Below, in pieces: positions 6,018 to 14,093 of a DNA stretch of 64,000 nt. The DNA is taken from positions 62,001-126,000 of the forward strand of contig JACPFR010000009.1 in assembly GCA_016182905.1 (NCBI GenBank), written 5' to 3'. The position numbers and the translations under genes are program-made. The notes under the pieces are model-generated. The model saw only the letters and a list, made by a program, of their open reading frames with translations, searched no databases and had not been told where the DNA came from. Every line of letters starts with the position of its first letter. Within the stretch, counting starts at the first letter, position 1. The stretch comes from Elusimicrobiota bacterium (GTDB lineage Bacteria > Elusimicrobiota > Elusimicrobia > UBA1565 > UBA9628).

Positions 6018-7705
6018 GGAGGAATTGAGGAAACGGAGGCGCTAATTAGTTGCAGCTTCTTGACGTCTTCCGGACCGCGAAGAAGAATTTCCTCATTGTA
6101 GCCGCCGATGGATCGACGGATGGTCACGACAACGTCGTCAGTGACGCGATAGAGCGCGCCGGATCGGGCATTATTTATTACTCCCACGTTCAGTCCTCGC
6201 CCTTCAATTGCACTGCTCGCGTTGATCGGCAGACACGCGCCGCGGCAGTAGCTGTATCCCTCGGGGCCAGAAAGTTTAGAACCTTTTGTCCATTCAGAAT
6301 GCCACACGCGGTTAAGAATCTCACCTTTCTTGATGACGACTTGCCGGACGATCTCCGCAGCTTCCTCGGCCGCGACTTTCTCCTGGAGAGCCGCCCCCTC
6401 GACACCTTGAATCGAGCGGGGGTTGATTGCGCCAGCTTCAGACCGCGCGAGCCGCATCGCCTGTTGCCCGGGGCCGGACATAAACCGCGCCGCAAGCGGC
6501 GCTCCGGCGCTGACCACCATGGCCCCGCCCAAATACAATCCAGCTCCCGCGAGGCCGGCCAGAATCGAGCCCACCACGAAGCGCTGGAGCTCGCCCGGCT
6601 GCGGGCGGTCGTCTTCGTTGAAGCCGTCCTCGGACTCGACCGTCTTACGGCTCTTGGCTACCGCGTAAGACGCCGCGCCGAGCCCGAAGACGGGGAACAT
6701 CGGCCACAAGGGGATTCCGCCGCTCCCCGGCTCGGGCTCCTTTCGTTTTTGCGGCACCGCCTCGACCTTCCCGTCATCGACGATCTGCCGCACTTCTTCC
6801 GCGAACTTCATGACTTCCGGGGCGGGGTCCGTCTGAACGGCCTTTTGCGCCCAATCCAAGGCCTCGTCGCCGCGGCCCGCGCTCAAAGCCGTTTTGGCGC
6901 TGTTGATATAGCCGACGGTCTTCTGGACACGTTGCCAACGCGCGTAGTCCTTCGTCACGATCCGGTAGATTTCCTGAGCGTATTCCGAAGAGGGCTCCAC
7001 CCTCATAAGCTCCTGCGCCAAGGTCATAGCCGTACGCAGGTCGCCGCTGTCGCGCGCTTCACGAATCCTCGGCACCAGGGCCTGAACCTTCGGGGAATCC
7101 TTCGCGCGCGGCGCGCGAAACTGCTCCGCGACGGCGGCAGTTCCGATTCCTTGCACACCCGCGCTCGGGGCCGCGGCTCCCGGCCCGATGCGGCCCCCGC
7201 TGGAATGCTTGAGGGCGAGAGCGTCCTTGTTCTCGGGATCACGCGCGAGGATCGCGTTCGCTTCGGCGAGGGCGGCGGGGTAATCCTTCTGATCGTAGCG
7301 CACCTGGCCCAAGGCCACACGCACCGCGGGATTGGCAAGGTCATGCGCAAGCGTCGGCCCCAAAGCCGCCAGGGCTTGTTCCGTATCACCGAGGCGGGAT
7401 AGGATGCGCGCATGCAGAACGGTGTTCGCCGGAGTCGGTTTAACTCCGGCCATCGCCGCGTCGAGGTCCGTCCGGAATTTCGTCAGGAATTCTTGGTAGC
7501 GCTTCTCATCGATGCGGTCCTGCTTCCTATCCTCTTGGGTCTGCGTTAAGGATTGGTCGAGACGGATGAGTTGCGAAGCGGGCCTTTTCGTTTCTTGCTC
7601 GACCGCCTGAGCGATTCGCTGTCCAGTCGGAGGAATCTCGTCTTGGGCGAGGCTAGAGGTTGCGAGGAGCGCTACGATGAGGAGGCTGAGGACATTGCAC
7701 CTCAT
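6014..7705 (-). CDS. Secreted TPR/membrane protein with a polymorphic-toxin-like C-terminal domain
   Basis: The protein has 563 aa from the ATG at 7705, chosen because it begins a clean signal peptide (MRCNVLSLLIVALLATSSLA) and sits 6 nt after a -10 box. Longer in-frame starts upstream lack both. TPR-like helical repeats fill about residues 60-310. A Pro-rich linker and hydrophobic segments near 330-350 and 375-400 follow. The last ~110 residues form a separate domain with motifs SGPEGYSYC, SAIEGRGLNVGVINNARSG and RRSIGG. That tip resembles polymorphic-toxin tips, possibly ADP-ribosyltransferase-like (inference). An overlapping small gene follows, as expected for immunity. The upstream partner is the caspase lipoprotein. 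Confidence 0.75.
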   Translation of the reverse strand: MRCNVLSLLIVALLATSSLAQDEIPPTGQRIAQAVEQETKRPASQLIRLDQSLTQTQEDRKQDRIDEKRYQEFLTKFRTDLDAAMAGVKPTPANTVLHARILSRLGDTEQALAALGPTLAHDLANPAVRVALGQVRYDQKDYPAALAEANAILARDPENKDALALKHSSGGRIGPGAAAPSAGVQGIGTAAVAEQFRAPRAKDSPKVQALVPRIREARDSGDLRTAMTLAQELMRVEPSSEYAQEIYRIVTKDYARWQRVQKTVGYINSAKTALSAGRGDEALDWAQKAVQTDPAPEVMKFAEEVRQIVDDGKVEAVPQKRKEPEPGSGGIPLWPMFPVFGLGAASYAVAKSRKTVESEDGFNEDDRPQPGELQRFVVGSILAGLAGAGLYLGGAMVVSAGAPLAARFMSGPGQQAMRLARSEAGAINPRSIQGVEGAALQEKVAAEEAAEIVRQVVIKKGEILNRVWHSEWTKGSKLSGPEGYSYCRGACLPINASSAIEGRGLNVGVINNARSGALYRVTDDVVVTIRRSIGGYNEEILLRGPEDVKKLQLISASVSSIPP

Positions 7706-7711
7706 GGGAAT

Positions 7712-7740
7712 AGCGTAAACCCGTCCAGACTCCCCGTCAA
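7712..7740 (-). promoter_or_regulatory. Promoter of the TPR-toxin gene
   Basis: TTGACG (7740-7735), 17-bp spacer, TACGCT (7717-7712). The -10 box ends 6 nt before the ATG at 7705 and no ribosome site is present, predicting a leaderless transcript. Confidence 0.65.
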
Positions 7741-7769
7741 GGGCCTGCATCTGCGTTCTATCGATATTT

Positions 7770-9065
7770 TTACTTGGCGCGCAGGACAAAGTCTTCGCCG
7801 ACGGCCTGGAGCTGCGGCGTCTGCTCGCGATTGCCGCGGCGCGCGTCGTCCTGCACGCGGGGCTTGAGATAGCCGTACAGCGACTGGAGCGTCACCCGAC
7901 CCTGGGCGTCCTTGGCGGCGCCGTTCAAGCCCTGCAGGAGGTTGTAGGTGAACAACCCGTAGCCCGCCTCGTCATTGGCCCCCGAGATCTGGTCGCCGGC
8001 CGAGGCCGCGATGACCGAGACCTTGCCCTGGGCCTGGACCGAGAGGTCCACCTTCCCGACCAACGGGCGGGTTCCCTTCGCCAGCACCGACCGGCCGCCT
8101 GCGCCCGAAAAACACGAGTCGAGTGCTACGAGCACGCTCCTGGCCTTCAGCTCGCCGAGCTTGGCGTAGAGCCGCTTGAGCGGGTAGCCGGTCTGCGCCA
8201 GGTACTGCGGATCGCCGTCGGAGGGCACAAGGTAGGCGTCGCCGGTCTTCGTGTCCGGCGCGCCGTGGCCCGAGTAGTAGACGTAGACGCGGGACTTCTC
8301 GGAGACGTTGTTCGGCAGCCAGGCCTCGATGGTCTTCTCCATCCCGGTCTTCGTCGCGCGGCCCCCTGTCAGGAGCACGATGTTCCTCTCGGGCACGCCC
8401 AGGGCGCGGATGAAGCTCTTGACCGCGGCCGAGTCCCGTTCGGCGTAGGTCGCGGCGGGAAGGTCGGGGTAATTCTCGATGCCTACGACGACGGCGTAAT
8501 CATCGAGACTTTCACCTGCGGAAAAGGTCGGCTGCAAAGATGATTTTACGAAAGCTGAATCCAGCGGCCGAACGGCAGACGACACTGCGGTGGCCATTCC
8601 AGTCGCGCTCGCCTTCTCGAGTATGGTGATGATCGAAGGAGGCATGGGAATAGTTTCGCTCTTCCAATCGCGCGCGTTATCCAAGGCCGTCGCTCCGTTG
8701 GCATTCTGAATCATCGCATCCGCGCCGCGCATAACCAACAACCGAACTACCTCTGGATTGCGACTGATGACCGCGCTATGAAGCGCGGTACCCCCCCCGC
8801 CCGCATGCTGCGCGTTGATGTTCGCCCCGCGATCCAGCAGATATTTGACAGCGGCGGTGTGGCCGGCCATCGCCGCGATCATGAGCGGTGTGTAATGGTT
8901 TGATTGATGCGGCTGCTCGATGCTGACGCCTTTCGCCAACTCGCGCTCCATTTTCGGGATGTTCCCCCAGCGAGCGGCTCCGTAAAGGGCGGGCTCGGTG
9001 ACACACCCGCTAAGGACGCTGGCGAATATCTGCCCGCACAAAAGGGTCTTACATGCCATTCTCAC
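7770..9065 (-). CDS. Ankyrin-repeat lipoprotein with a caspase-like (C14) protease domain
   Basis: The protein has 431 aa from the GTG at 9065, 7 nt after a TATCAT box. A lipobox (SVLSGC, Cys21) predicts a lipoprotein. Ankyrin repeats span about residues 25-135. The caspase/metacaspase fold starts near 190 (YAVVVGIENYPDLP), with catalytic His267 (YYSGHG) and Cys318 (LDSCFSG) both present, so it should be active. Its location on the periplasmic or surface side of the envelope is unusual, since most prokaryotic caspase-like defence proteins are cytoplasmic. It heads the toxin module, and a decayed copy of its 3' end lies at 4519-4660. A role in processing the adjacent TPR-toxin or its target is inference. 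Confidence 0.85.
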   Translation of the reverse strand: MRMACKTLLCGQIFASVLSGCVTEPALYGAARWGNIPKMERELAKGVSIEQPHQSNHYTPLMIAAMAGHTAAVKYLLDRGANINAQHAGGGGTALHSAVISRNPEVVRLLVMRGADAMIQNANGATALDNARDWKSETIPMPPSIITILEKASATGMATAVSSAVRPLDSAFVKSSLQPTFSAGESLDDYAVVVGIENYPDLPAATYAERDSAAVKSFIRALGVPERNIVLLTGGRATKTGMEKTIEAWLPNNVSEKSRVYVYYSGHGAPDTKTGDAYLVPSDGDPQYLAQTGYPLKRLYAKLGELKARSVLVALDSCFSGAGGRSVLAKGTRPLVGKVDLSVQAQGKVSVIAASAGDQISGANDEAGYGLFTYNLLQGLNGAAKDAQGRVTLQSLYGYLKPRVQDDARRGNREQTPQLQAVGEDFVLRAK

Positions 9066-9072
9066 AAATCGG

Positions 9073-9100
9073 ATGATACAAAGAAATCGCGACCGGTCAG
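9073..9100 (-). promoter_or_regulatory. Promoter of the caspase-like gene
   Basis: CTGACC (9100-9095), 16-bp spacer, TATCAT (9078-9073), 7 nt before the GTG start. The -35 lies within the hairpin at 9086-9118, so termination of the upstream operon and initiation here may be coupled. Confidence 0.45.
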
Positions 9101-9118
9101 ACTGCGACCGATCGCGAT
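9086..9118 (-). terminator. Hairpin between the 11802-9142 operon and the caspase gene
   Basis: Thirteen-base arms (9086-9098 and 9106-9118) pair at 12 of 13 positions around a 7-nt loop. On the minus strand the stem is followed by TTTCTTTG. A plausible intrinsic terminator, though the T-run is interrupted. Confidence 0.5.
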
Positions 9119-9141
9119 TACGGCACCATCAACGACGCCGA

Positions 9142-10668
9142 CTACACCCGATAATTCTGCTGCTGAGCCGGGGCGTAGTAGCTCGTCGGATAGCCTTTTT
9201 CCTTCGCCTCCGACTCGTCCATCGATTTCTTGGGAATCATCATCGCACCGATGAGGGCGACTGCCGCGCCGCCTCCGATGACTTTAACAATCGTTGAGGA
9301 GTCGGTCATCGCCTTGGCGAGGGAGTCCTTCGTCGGATCTCCCCATATCTGACTCATGAGGTACGTCGCCAAACCGCCTGCGGCGGTCGCCGCCAACATG
9401 ATCAGACCGCCCTGTGTTTTCTGGCCGCCCGGCCCGAACGTCGCCTGGCCGGCGAAGAACAGCGCCACGGCCGATGCCGCAATAGCCAAGCCCAAAAGAA
9501 CCTTGGCGATCGTCAAAGTGCCGGGTTTCGTCACGGGATCGAGATCCTTCAGCAGCATGTTGGCCGCCATCATCAGCATGCCGGCGAGAGCCACCGCCAT
9601 CATCGCGTTGTTGAGCGCCTTTTCCCAGGGCGTGACCATGTGCTTACCCGGGGGGATGGGCGGCTCCTGCTCGTTGACGTTCTTCGCCGAGTTCGCCGCG
9701 AGGGACTTCGGCTGGGCGGCCGCGCCGTCGCCGACTCCGCCCATGCCGATCGCCCCGCCGTCGGGCCCGATCGCGCCGCCGCTCTGCGTCGCCGAGCCGT
9801 CGTAGGTCCTGCCGGCCGCGAAGCTCGAGCCGGCGCGGCCGTTCGCCTGGTCTCCCATGACGTTGCGCGCCTGGGCACGGGCGCCGCGTCCGCCGCGCGC
9901 GGCCACGCCGCGCGCGCTGGAGGCCTTGGCCCCGGGACCGCCCTTCGAGAAGCCGCTGGACGCGCCGTTGCGCGACGCGTTCGCGAGATTGTCGCCGAGA
10001 CGTCCGACCGTGCCGGAGCCCGCCGTGGTCGACGCCCCGCCGCTCGAGGCGCCCGACAGCGCGCCGAGCTTCTTCACGTTGGCGAGGCCGCGTCCCATCG
10101 AGCCGACCGCTCCCGCTCCGCCGCCGGAATTGAGGGCGCCTCCGCCGGCGGCCCGGGCTTCGGCCTCGCGCCGCGCGGCGTCCGCCGCCGCGGCGTCCTT
10201 GGCCGGATCGCCGGCGGCGGCGCCGGTCGGGGCCGCCGCGGACGCCGAGTCGGACACCTCGGGCTCCTTGTCCTTGGCCGCGGCCTGCGCCATCATGCTC
10301 AGCGAGGCCGAGGAGCCGTCCGCGTTGACCGGCGCGACGCCGTCGGACGAGGACTGCTGGGGCTTCGGCGCGAACAGCGAAAGATTCCCTCCGGTCCTGT
10401 CCGCGTCGCCGGGGCCGAACATCTTGTAGCCGGCCAGGCCGATGCCGCCGGCCACCGCCGAGCCCATCAGGACCAGCGCGAGCATCCCCGCCTTCGTGGC
10501 GAGCAGGCCGCCTCCGCCCGCCGCGCCCGCGCCCAGGCCGCCCAGACCTCCGGCGGCGCCGCTGCCGCCGCCTCCGAAAAGGCCGAGAAGACCGGCTCCT
10601 TTCTTCTTGCCGTCGTCGGTCTTGAGGACTTCGGCCTTGATGTCGGGCATCTGGGTCTTCGGGTCCAT
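9142..10668 (-). CDS. Gly/Ala/Ser-rich membrane protein, paralogue 3
   Basis: A 508-aa protein. An acidic/Lys start and a Gly-rich linker precede a transmembrane segment at about residues 60-82. A long Gly/Ala/Ser region includes the core AGRTYDG...GGAIGPDGGAIG, related to the FDG/GNV motif of paralogues 1 and 2. Four C-terminal hydrophobic segments occupy about residues 350-480, and the tail ends QQQNYRV. A GGAGGAG ribosome site precedes the ATG at 10668. It is transcribed with 10708-11802, 39 nt upstream. Function unknown. Confidence 0.8.
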   Translation of the reverse strand: MDPKTQMPDIKAEVLKTDDGKKKGAGLLGLFGGGGSGAAGGLGGLGAGAAGGGGLLATKAGMLALVLMGSAVAGGIGLAGYKMFGPGDADRTGGNLSLFAPKPQQSSSDGVAPVNADGSSASLSMMAQAAAKDKEPEVSDSASAAAPTGAAAGDPAKDAAAADAARREAEARAAGGGALNSGGGAGAVGSMGRGLANVKKLGALSGASSGGASTTAGSGTVGRLGDNLANASRNGASSGFSKGGPGAKASSARGVAARGGRGARAQARNVMGDQANGRAGSSFAAGRTYDGSATQSGGAIGPDGGAIGMGGVGDGAAAQPKSLAANSAKNVNEQEPPIPPGKHMVTPWEKALNNAMMAVALAGMLMMAANMLLKDLDPVTKPGTLTIAKVLLGLAIAASAVALFFAGQATFGPGGQKTQGGLIMLAATAAGGLATYLMSQIWGDPTKDSLAKAMTDSSTIVKVIGGGAAVALIGAMMIPKKSMDESEAKEKGYPTSYYAPAQQQNYRV

Positions 10669-10707
10669 AAAAACTCCTCCGGTGCGTCTAAGCTAAATCC
10701 AGCACGT

Positions 10708-11802
10708 CTAGGTCCGAGCTCCCATCCTGCGCTTGGCTTGCTCCAGCTGCTGCTTCTCTTCCAACTCGCGGACCTTCGCTTCCTGGTCCGCCTGCCGCTG
10801 GACGGCCTGCATGATCACCTGGGTGACGATGGGGCCGACCGGCCCGCCGATCACCGCGCCGAGGACGGCGCCCGCCATCTGCATCGCGATCTGCTTGGCG
10901 ATCTCGCTGTCGCCCATGTCGCTCTGGGCCACGTCGGCCCCGGAGGGCGGCTCGATCTTCTTCTCGTTGAGCTTCGGGTCCGCTTCCTTCAAGTTGGCGG
11001 GAGCGGCGTCGAGCGCCGCGTACGCCGCGCCCATGGCGCTGGCGCCGCCGCCGATCTTGCTGCCGCCCTTGGCGCCGTCGAACACCCCGCTCATCGCGCC
11101 GCGCGAGTCGTCGAGGCTCTTCTTCCCCGCGGCCAGCTGCGCCTGCGTGGAGGCGGCCTTGAGGGCGGCCAGCCCCTTGGAGGCGGGGCCGGATTCGACG
11201 TCGACGTTCCCGGACAGGCCCTTGGTCCCGGCGAAACCGATGCTGGCGTTGCTCGAGCCGAACGCGCTCGAGCCCGACGCGGAGCCGGCCCGGCCCCCGC
11301 TCGCCGCGCCCATGCCCGACAGGGACCCGCCCGCGAGCTTCGGCAGGTTGAAGCCTTTTTGCGCCTTTTCGCCCCAGCCGCCGGAGCCTTCGCTCACCTT
11401 CTTGAGCGCGCCCGCCAAGGTGCCTCCCGACGCCGATCCGGACGCGGAGCCGAGGACCGCCGAGCCCGCCGCCGCCGCGGAAACCGCCTCCTCGGGAGGA
11501 GGCTGGTACAGCGACGAGCCGAGCACGCCGTCCTCCTTCCTCTTGTGCCCCGTGCCTTCCATCGACAGATTGATGCCGTCGCCCGAGTCGGACGCCAGGC
11601 TTTGCTCGACGTTCTCCTCGACCTTGGGCTTGGCCGTGTCGATCGCGGTCGAACCCACGGATTTCTCGCCCAGCATGGGCGTCAAAAGCCAAAGGGCGGT
11701 GAAAACGATCCCCATGAGGATCGCCCACCAGTACTTTTTAAACGGGTCATCCGCATCAGAAACCGCATATCGCGGCGCGATGGGACTCAAAGTAACGCTC
11801 AT
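10708..11802 (-). CDS. Gly/Ser-rich single-pass membrane protein with C-terminal coiled coil
   Basis: A 364-aa protein with a transmembrane segment at about residues 25-43 (YWWAILMGIVFTALWLL), a long Gly/Ala/Ser-rich middle, a Gly-rich hydrophobic hairpin near 305-330 and a Gln/Glu/Lys coiled coil at the end. It shares composition and promoter with paralogues 1-3 but lacks their clear core motif. It is first in its operon, only 12 nt after the -10 box and without a ribosome site. Function unknown. Confidence 0.75.
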   Translation of the reverse strand: MSVTLSPIAPRYAVSDADDPFKKYWWAILMGIVFTALWLLTPMLGEKSVGSTAIDTAKPKVEENVEQSLASDSGDGINLSMEGTGHKRKEDGVLGSSLYQPPPEEAVSAAAAGSAVLGSASGSASGGTLAGALKKVSEGSGGWGEKAQKGFNLPKLAGGSLSGMGAASGGRAGSASGSSAFGSSNASIGFAGTKGLSGNVDVESGPASKGLAALKAASTQAQLAAGKKSLDDSRGAMSGVFDGAKGGSKIGGGASAMGAAYAALDAAPANLKEADPKLNEKKIEPPSGADVAQSDMGDSEIAKQIAMQMAGAVLGAVIGGPVGPIVTQVIMQAVQRQADQEAKVRELEEKQQLEQAKRRMGART

Positions 11803-11814
11803 ATGACTGATTCG

Positions 11815-11843
11815 AGTGTAGCCCCCCCCGGAATTTTTGTCAA
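11815..11843 (-). promoter_or_regulatory. Promoter of the 11802-9142 operon
   Basis: TTGACA (11843-11838), 17-bp spacer, TACACT (11820-11815). Bases TTTCCTTGACAAAAATT and GGCTACACT are identical to the promoter at 3524-3552. The expected leader is only 5-6 nt. Confidence 0.85.
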
Positions 11844-11869
11844 GGAAAGGGGTCCTCTTTACCGAGTTT

Positions 11870-14086
11870 TTACCGAGGTCCCGCGGGAGTCACCTGGCCG
11901 TTCAAAGCGCTCACCGCGGCCTGGTAAAGATCGCCGCAGCGGCGATAGCGGTCCTCGGGGCGGGGATCCAAGGCCTTGCGCAGGACCGCGTCGATCGCCT
12001 GGCCCAGCTCCGGGACCAAGGCCGAGGGAGGCGTGAACCGCCCCTCCATCTTGTCGCTCATCTCGCCGGGGCCCTTGAAGGGCACGGCGCCGGTCAAAAG
12101 CTCGTATAAAGTGACTCCCAGGGCGAACACGTCGGATTCCTTGACCACCACGCCCATGGCCTGCTCCGGCGACATGTACACCGGCGTGCCGACGATGGTC
12201 TTGGTCGTGGTCAGCAGGGAGTCCAGCACCTGCCGGGCGATGCCGAAGTCCATCACCTTGACCCAGCCCCCGTCGGCCATCATCACGTTCGAGGGCTTCA
12301 TGTCCCGGTGGATGACGTGGCGCGAGTGGGCATGGTCGACGGCCTCGGCGACCTGCCGCAGGACCTCCAGGGCGCGAGCGGGCGGAAGCCGCCGCCCGGA
12401 GCTCTCGTTGAGCAGCTCGTGCAAGGTCATCCCCGAGACGTACTCGAAGACGAGATAGGTGTCCTCGGCGTGGCGGATGATGGTGTAGATGTCGACGATG
12501 TGGGGGTGATGGAGGGACGCCACCATCTCGGCTTCCTTCAAGAAGCGCTCCCGCTCCCGGGGGCTGGCCTGGAGCTCGGTACGGAGCTTCTTGATGGCGA
12601 CCGGGCGCTTGAGGACCTTGTCCCAACCTTTATAGACCATGCCCATGCCGCCCTCGCCGAGAGGGGCGGTGATGTCGTACTGCGAGTCGAGCTCCTTGCG
12701 CTCGGCGGTGAAGCCGATGCGCTCCTCCGGCCGGGCGCGGCGCGACATACGCCAATACAGGAATATCAGGAACACGGCGAGCGACGAGGAGCCGACCAGC
12801 ACGGCGCGCAGCCAGCCGCGCGACGGGCGCGACGGCGCCGCCGCGGGGGCCTCGGCCGACAGGCGCGTGCGCGCGGCGGCGTAGTCGGCCGCGTATTCGG
12901 GGGTGAGCTCCGCGGCGCGCTTGAAGTCCGCGAGTATGCGCTCCCCCTTCTCGCCCAGGCCCTCCAGCGCGCGCGCTCGCTCGAAGTAGGCGAGGCCCAG
13001 GCCGGCGTCGGCCTGCACGGCCTTCTCCGCGTCGCGCAGGGCGTTGGGGTAGTCCTTCGCCCCGTTGCCGGCCTCGGCGCGGCGGCCGTAGGCGACGGGC
13101 AGGTTCTCCGTCTTGCCCTGCGCCGACCACAGGTCGATGGCCTTGGTGAACTCGCGCAGGGCGGCGGCGAACTCCTTCAGGATGGTGTAGGCCAGGCCGC
13201 GGATCATGTAGCCGTCGGCCAGGGCGGGGTCCGCCTCGACGGCGGCGTTCGCCGCCGCCAAGGCGCGCGTCCCGTCGCCGGCGCTGATGAAGCGCATCGC
13301 GGTCTCGGTGCGCTTGATCGCGGCGGCCCGGTCTCCCGCGCGCCGGCCCGCTTCCTTAAGACGCGGGTCGTCGAGCAGGGAGCTCTCGACGAGCGCGTTC
13401 GCCATCGGGCGGCTCTGCGTCGTCGCGATCCCGACCACCGCGTTCTTGGCGCGGCCCTTCGACATCTCGTAGATGGAGCGCGCGGCCTTGTCGTCGGGGA
13501 AGACCTTCAGCACGCGCTGCGCGTCCGCGGCCGCCTTGGGATAATCCCCGGACCACAGGGACCCGGTCGCGCGCGTGCGCAGGGCGGCGGCCAGCGCCTT
13601 GCCGTCGCCGGGGTTCGCCTCGGCGAGGGTCACCGCGCGGTCCGCGTAGGCGAGGCCCTTCTTGTAGTCGCCCGCCTGTATGGCCACGGCGCCGGCGGCG
13701 CGCTGGATGCGGTCGCTGTTCGGGAATTTCGTCGCCGATTGGTCGGCGGCTTGAACGATCGCGATCTTTCTATCATCGATCGCCTTGATTTCGGCGGCGA
13801 CTGCCGGGTCGGCGGGATTCCGCTGTTTTTTCTCGTTCAACGCCGCCAATGCGACCGCGCCATTCTGGAGTATTCCTACGTTATCGTTATTCGCGGTATA
13901 CGCAGCCGTTTCAGCATCTTCATTGTCAACGCGTATCGCAGGTACGGCGGGAGATTTCGGCAGCACCTCAGAGCAAACACCGCGACCCGCCAAAAACAAG
14001 AGTCCGACGTAAAAGGCTCGACGGAACTGCTGACTTTTGCAGGTCTTGACGACGGAGGGAGACGTGTTACAATAGACTAAGGCCAT
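11870..14086 (-). CDS. TPR-transmembrane-serine/threonine kinase
   Basis: The protein has 738 aa from the ATG at 14086. A hydrophobic export segment (YVGLLFLAGRGVCS) lies about 25 residues in, followed by TPR repeats to about residue 400. A transmembrane helix (about 425-446) with an Arg-rich cytoplasmic flank precedes the C-terminal kinase (470-738). Kinase motifs are complete: glycine loop LGEGGMGMVY, AIK lysine near 499, HRDMKPSN (Asp595), DFG (613) and SPE. The order is the reverse of typical PknB kinases, with the sensor outside at the N-terminus and the kinase inside at the C-terminus. It lies upstream of a Gly/Ala-rich operon and diverges from 14094. Confidence 0.85.
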   Translation of the reverse strand: MALVYCNTSPSVVKTCKSQQFRRAFYVGLLFLAGRGVCSEVLPKSPAVPAIRVDNEDAETAAYTANNDNVGILQNGAVALAALNEKKQRNPADPAVAAEIKAIDDRKIAIVQAADQSATKFPNSDRIQRAAGAVAIQAGDYKKGLAYADRAVTLAEANPGDGKALAAALRTRATGSLWSGDYPKAAADAQRVLKVFPDDKAARSIYEMSKGRAKNAVVGIATTQSRPMANALVESSLLDDPRLKEAGRRAGDRAAAIKRTETAMRFISAGDGTRALAAANAAVEADPALADGYMIRGLAYTILKEFAAALREFTKAIDLWSAQGKTENLPVAYGRRAEAGNGAKDYPNALRDAEKAVQADAGLGLAYFERARALEGLGEKGERILADFKRAAELTPEYAADYAAARTRLSAEAPAAAPSRPSRGWLRAVLVGSSSLAVFLIFLYWRMSRRARPEERIGFTAERKELDSQYDITAPLGEGGMGMVYKGWDKVLKRPVAIKKLRTELQASPRERERFLKEAEMVASLHHPHIVDIYTIIRHAEDTYLVFEYVSGMTLHELLNESSGRRLPPARALEVLRQVAEAVDHAHSRHVIHRDMKPSNVMMADGGWVKVMDFGIARQVLDSLLTTTKTIVGTPVYMSPEQAMGVVVKESDVFALGVTLYELLTGAVPFKGPGEMSDKMEGRFTPPSALVPELGQAIDAVLRKALDPRPEDRYRRCGDLYQAAVSALNGQVTPAGPR
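14046..14073 (+). promoter_or_regulatory. Promoter of the 14094-15229 pair
   Basis: TTGACG (14046-14051), 16-bp spacer, TACAAT (14068-14073), 20 nt before the ATG at 14094. It lies within the first codons of the divergent kinase gene, so the two genes may interfere transcriptionally. Confidence 0.65.
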
Positions 14087-14093
14087 TATTTTT

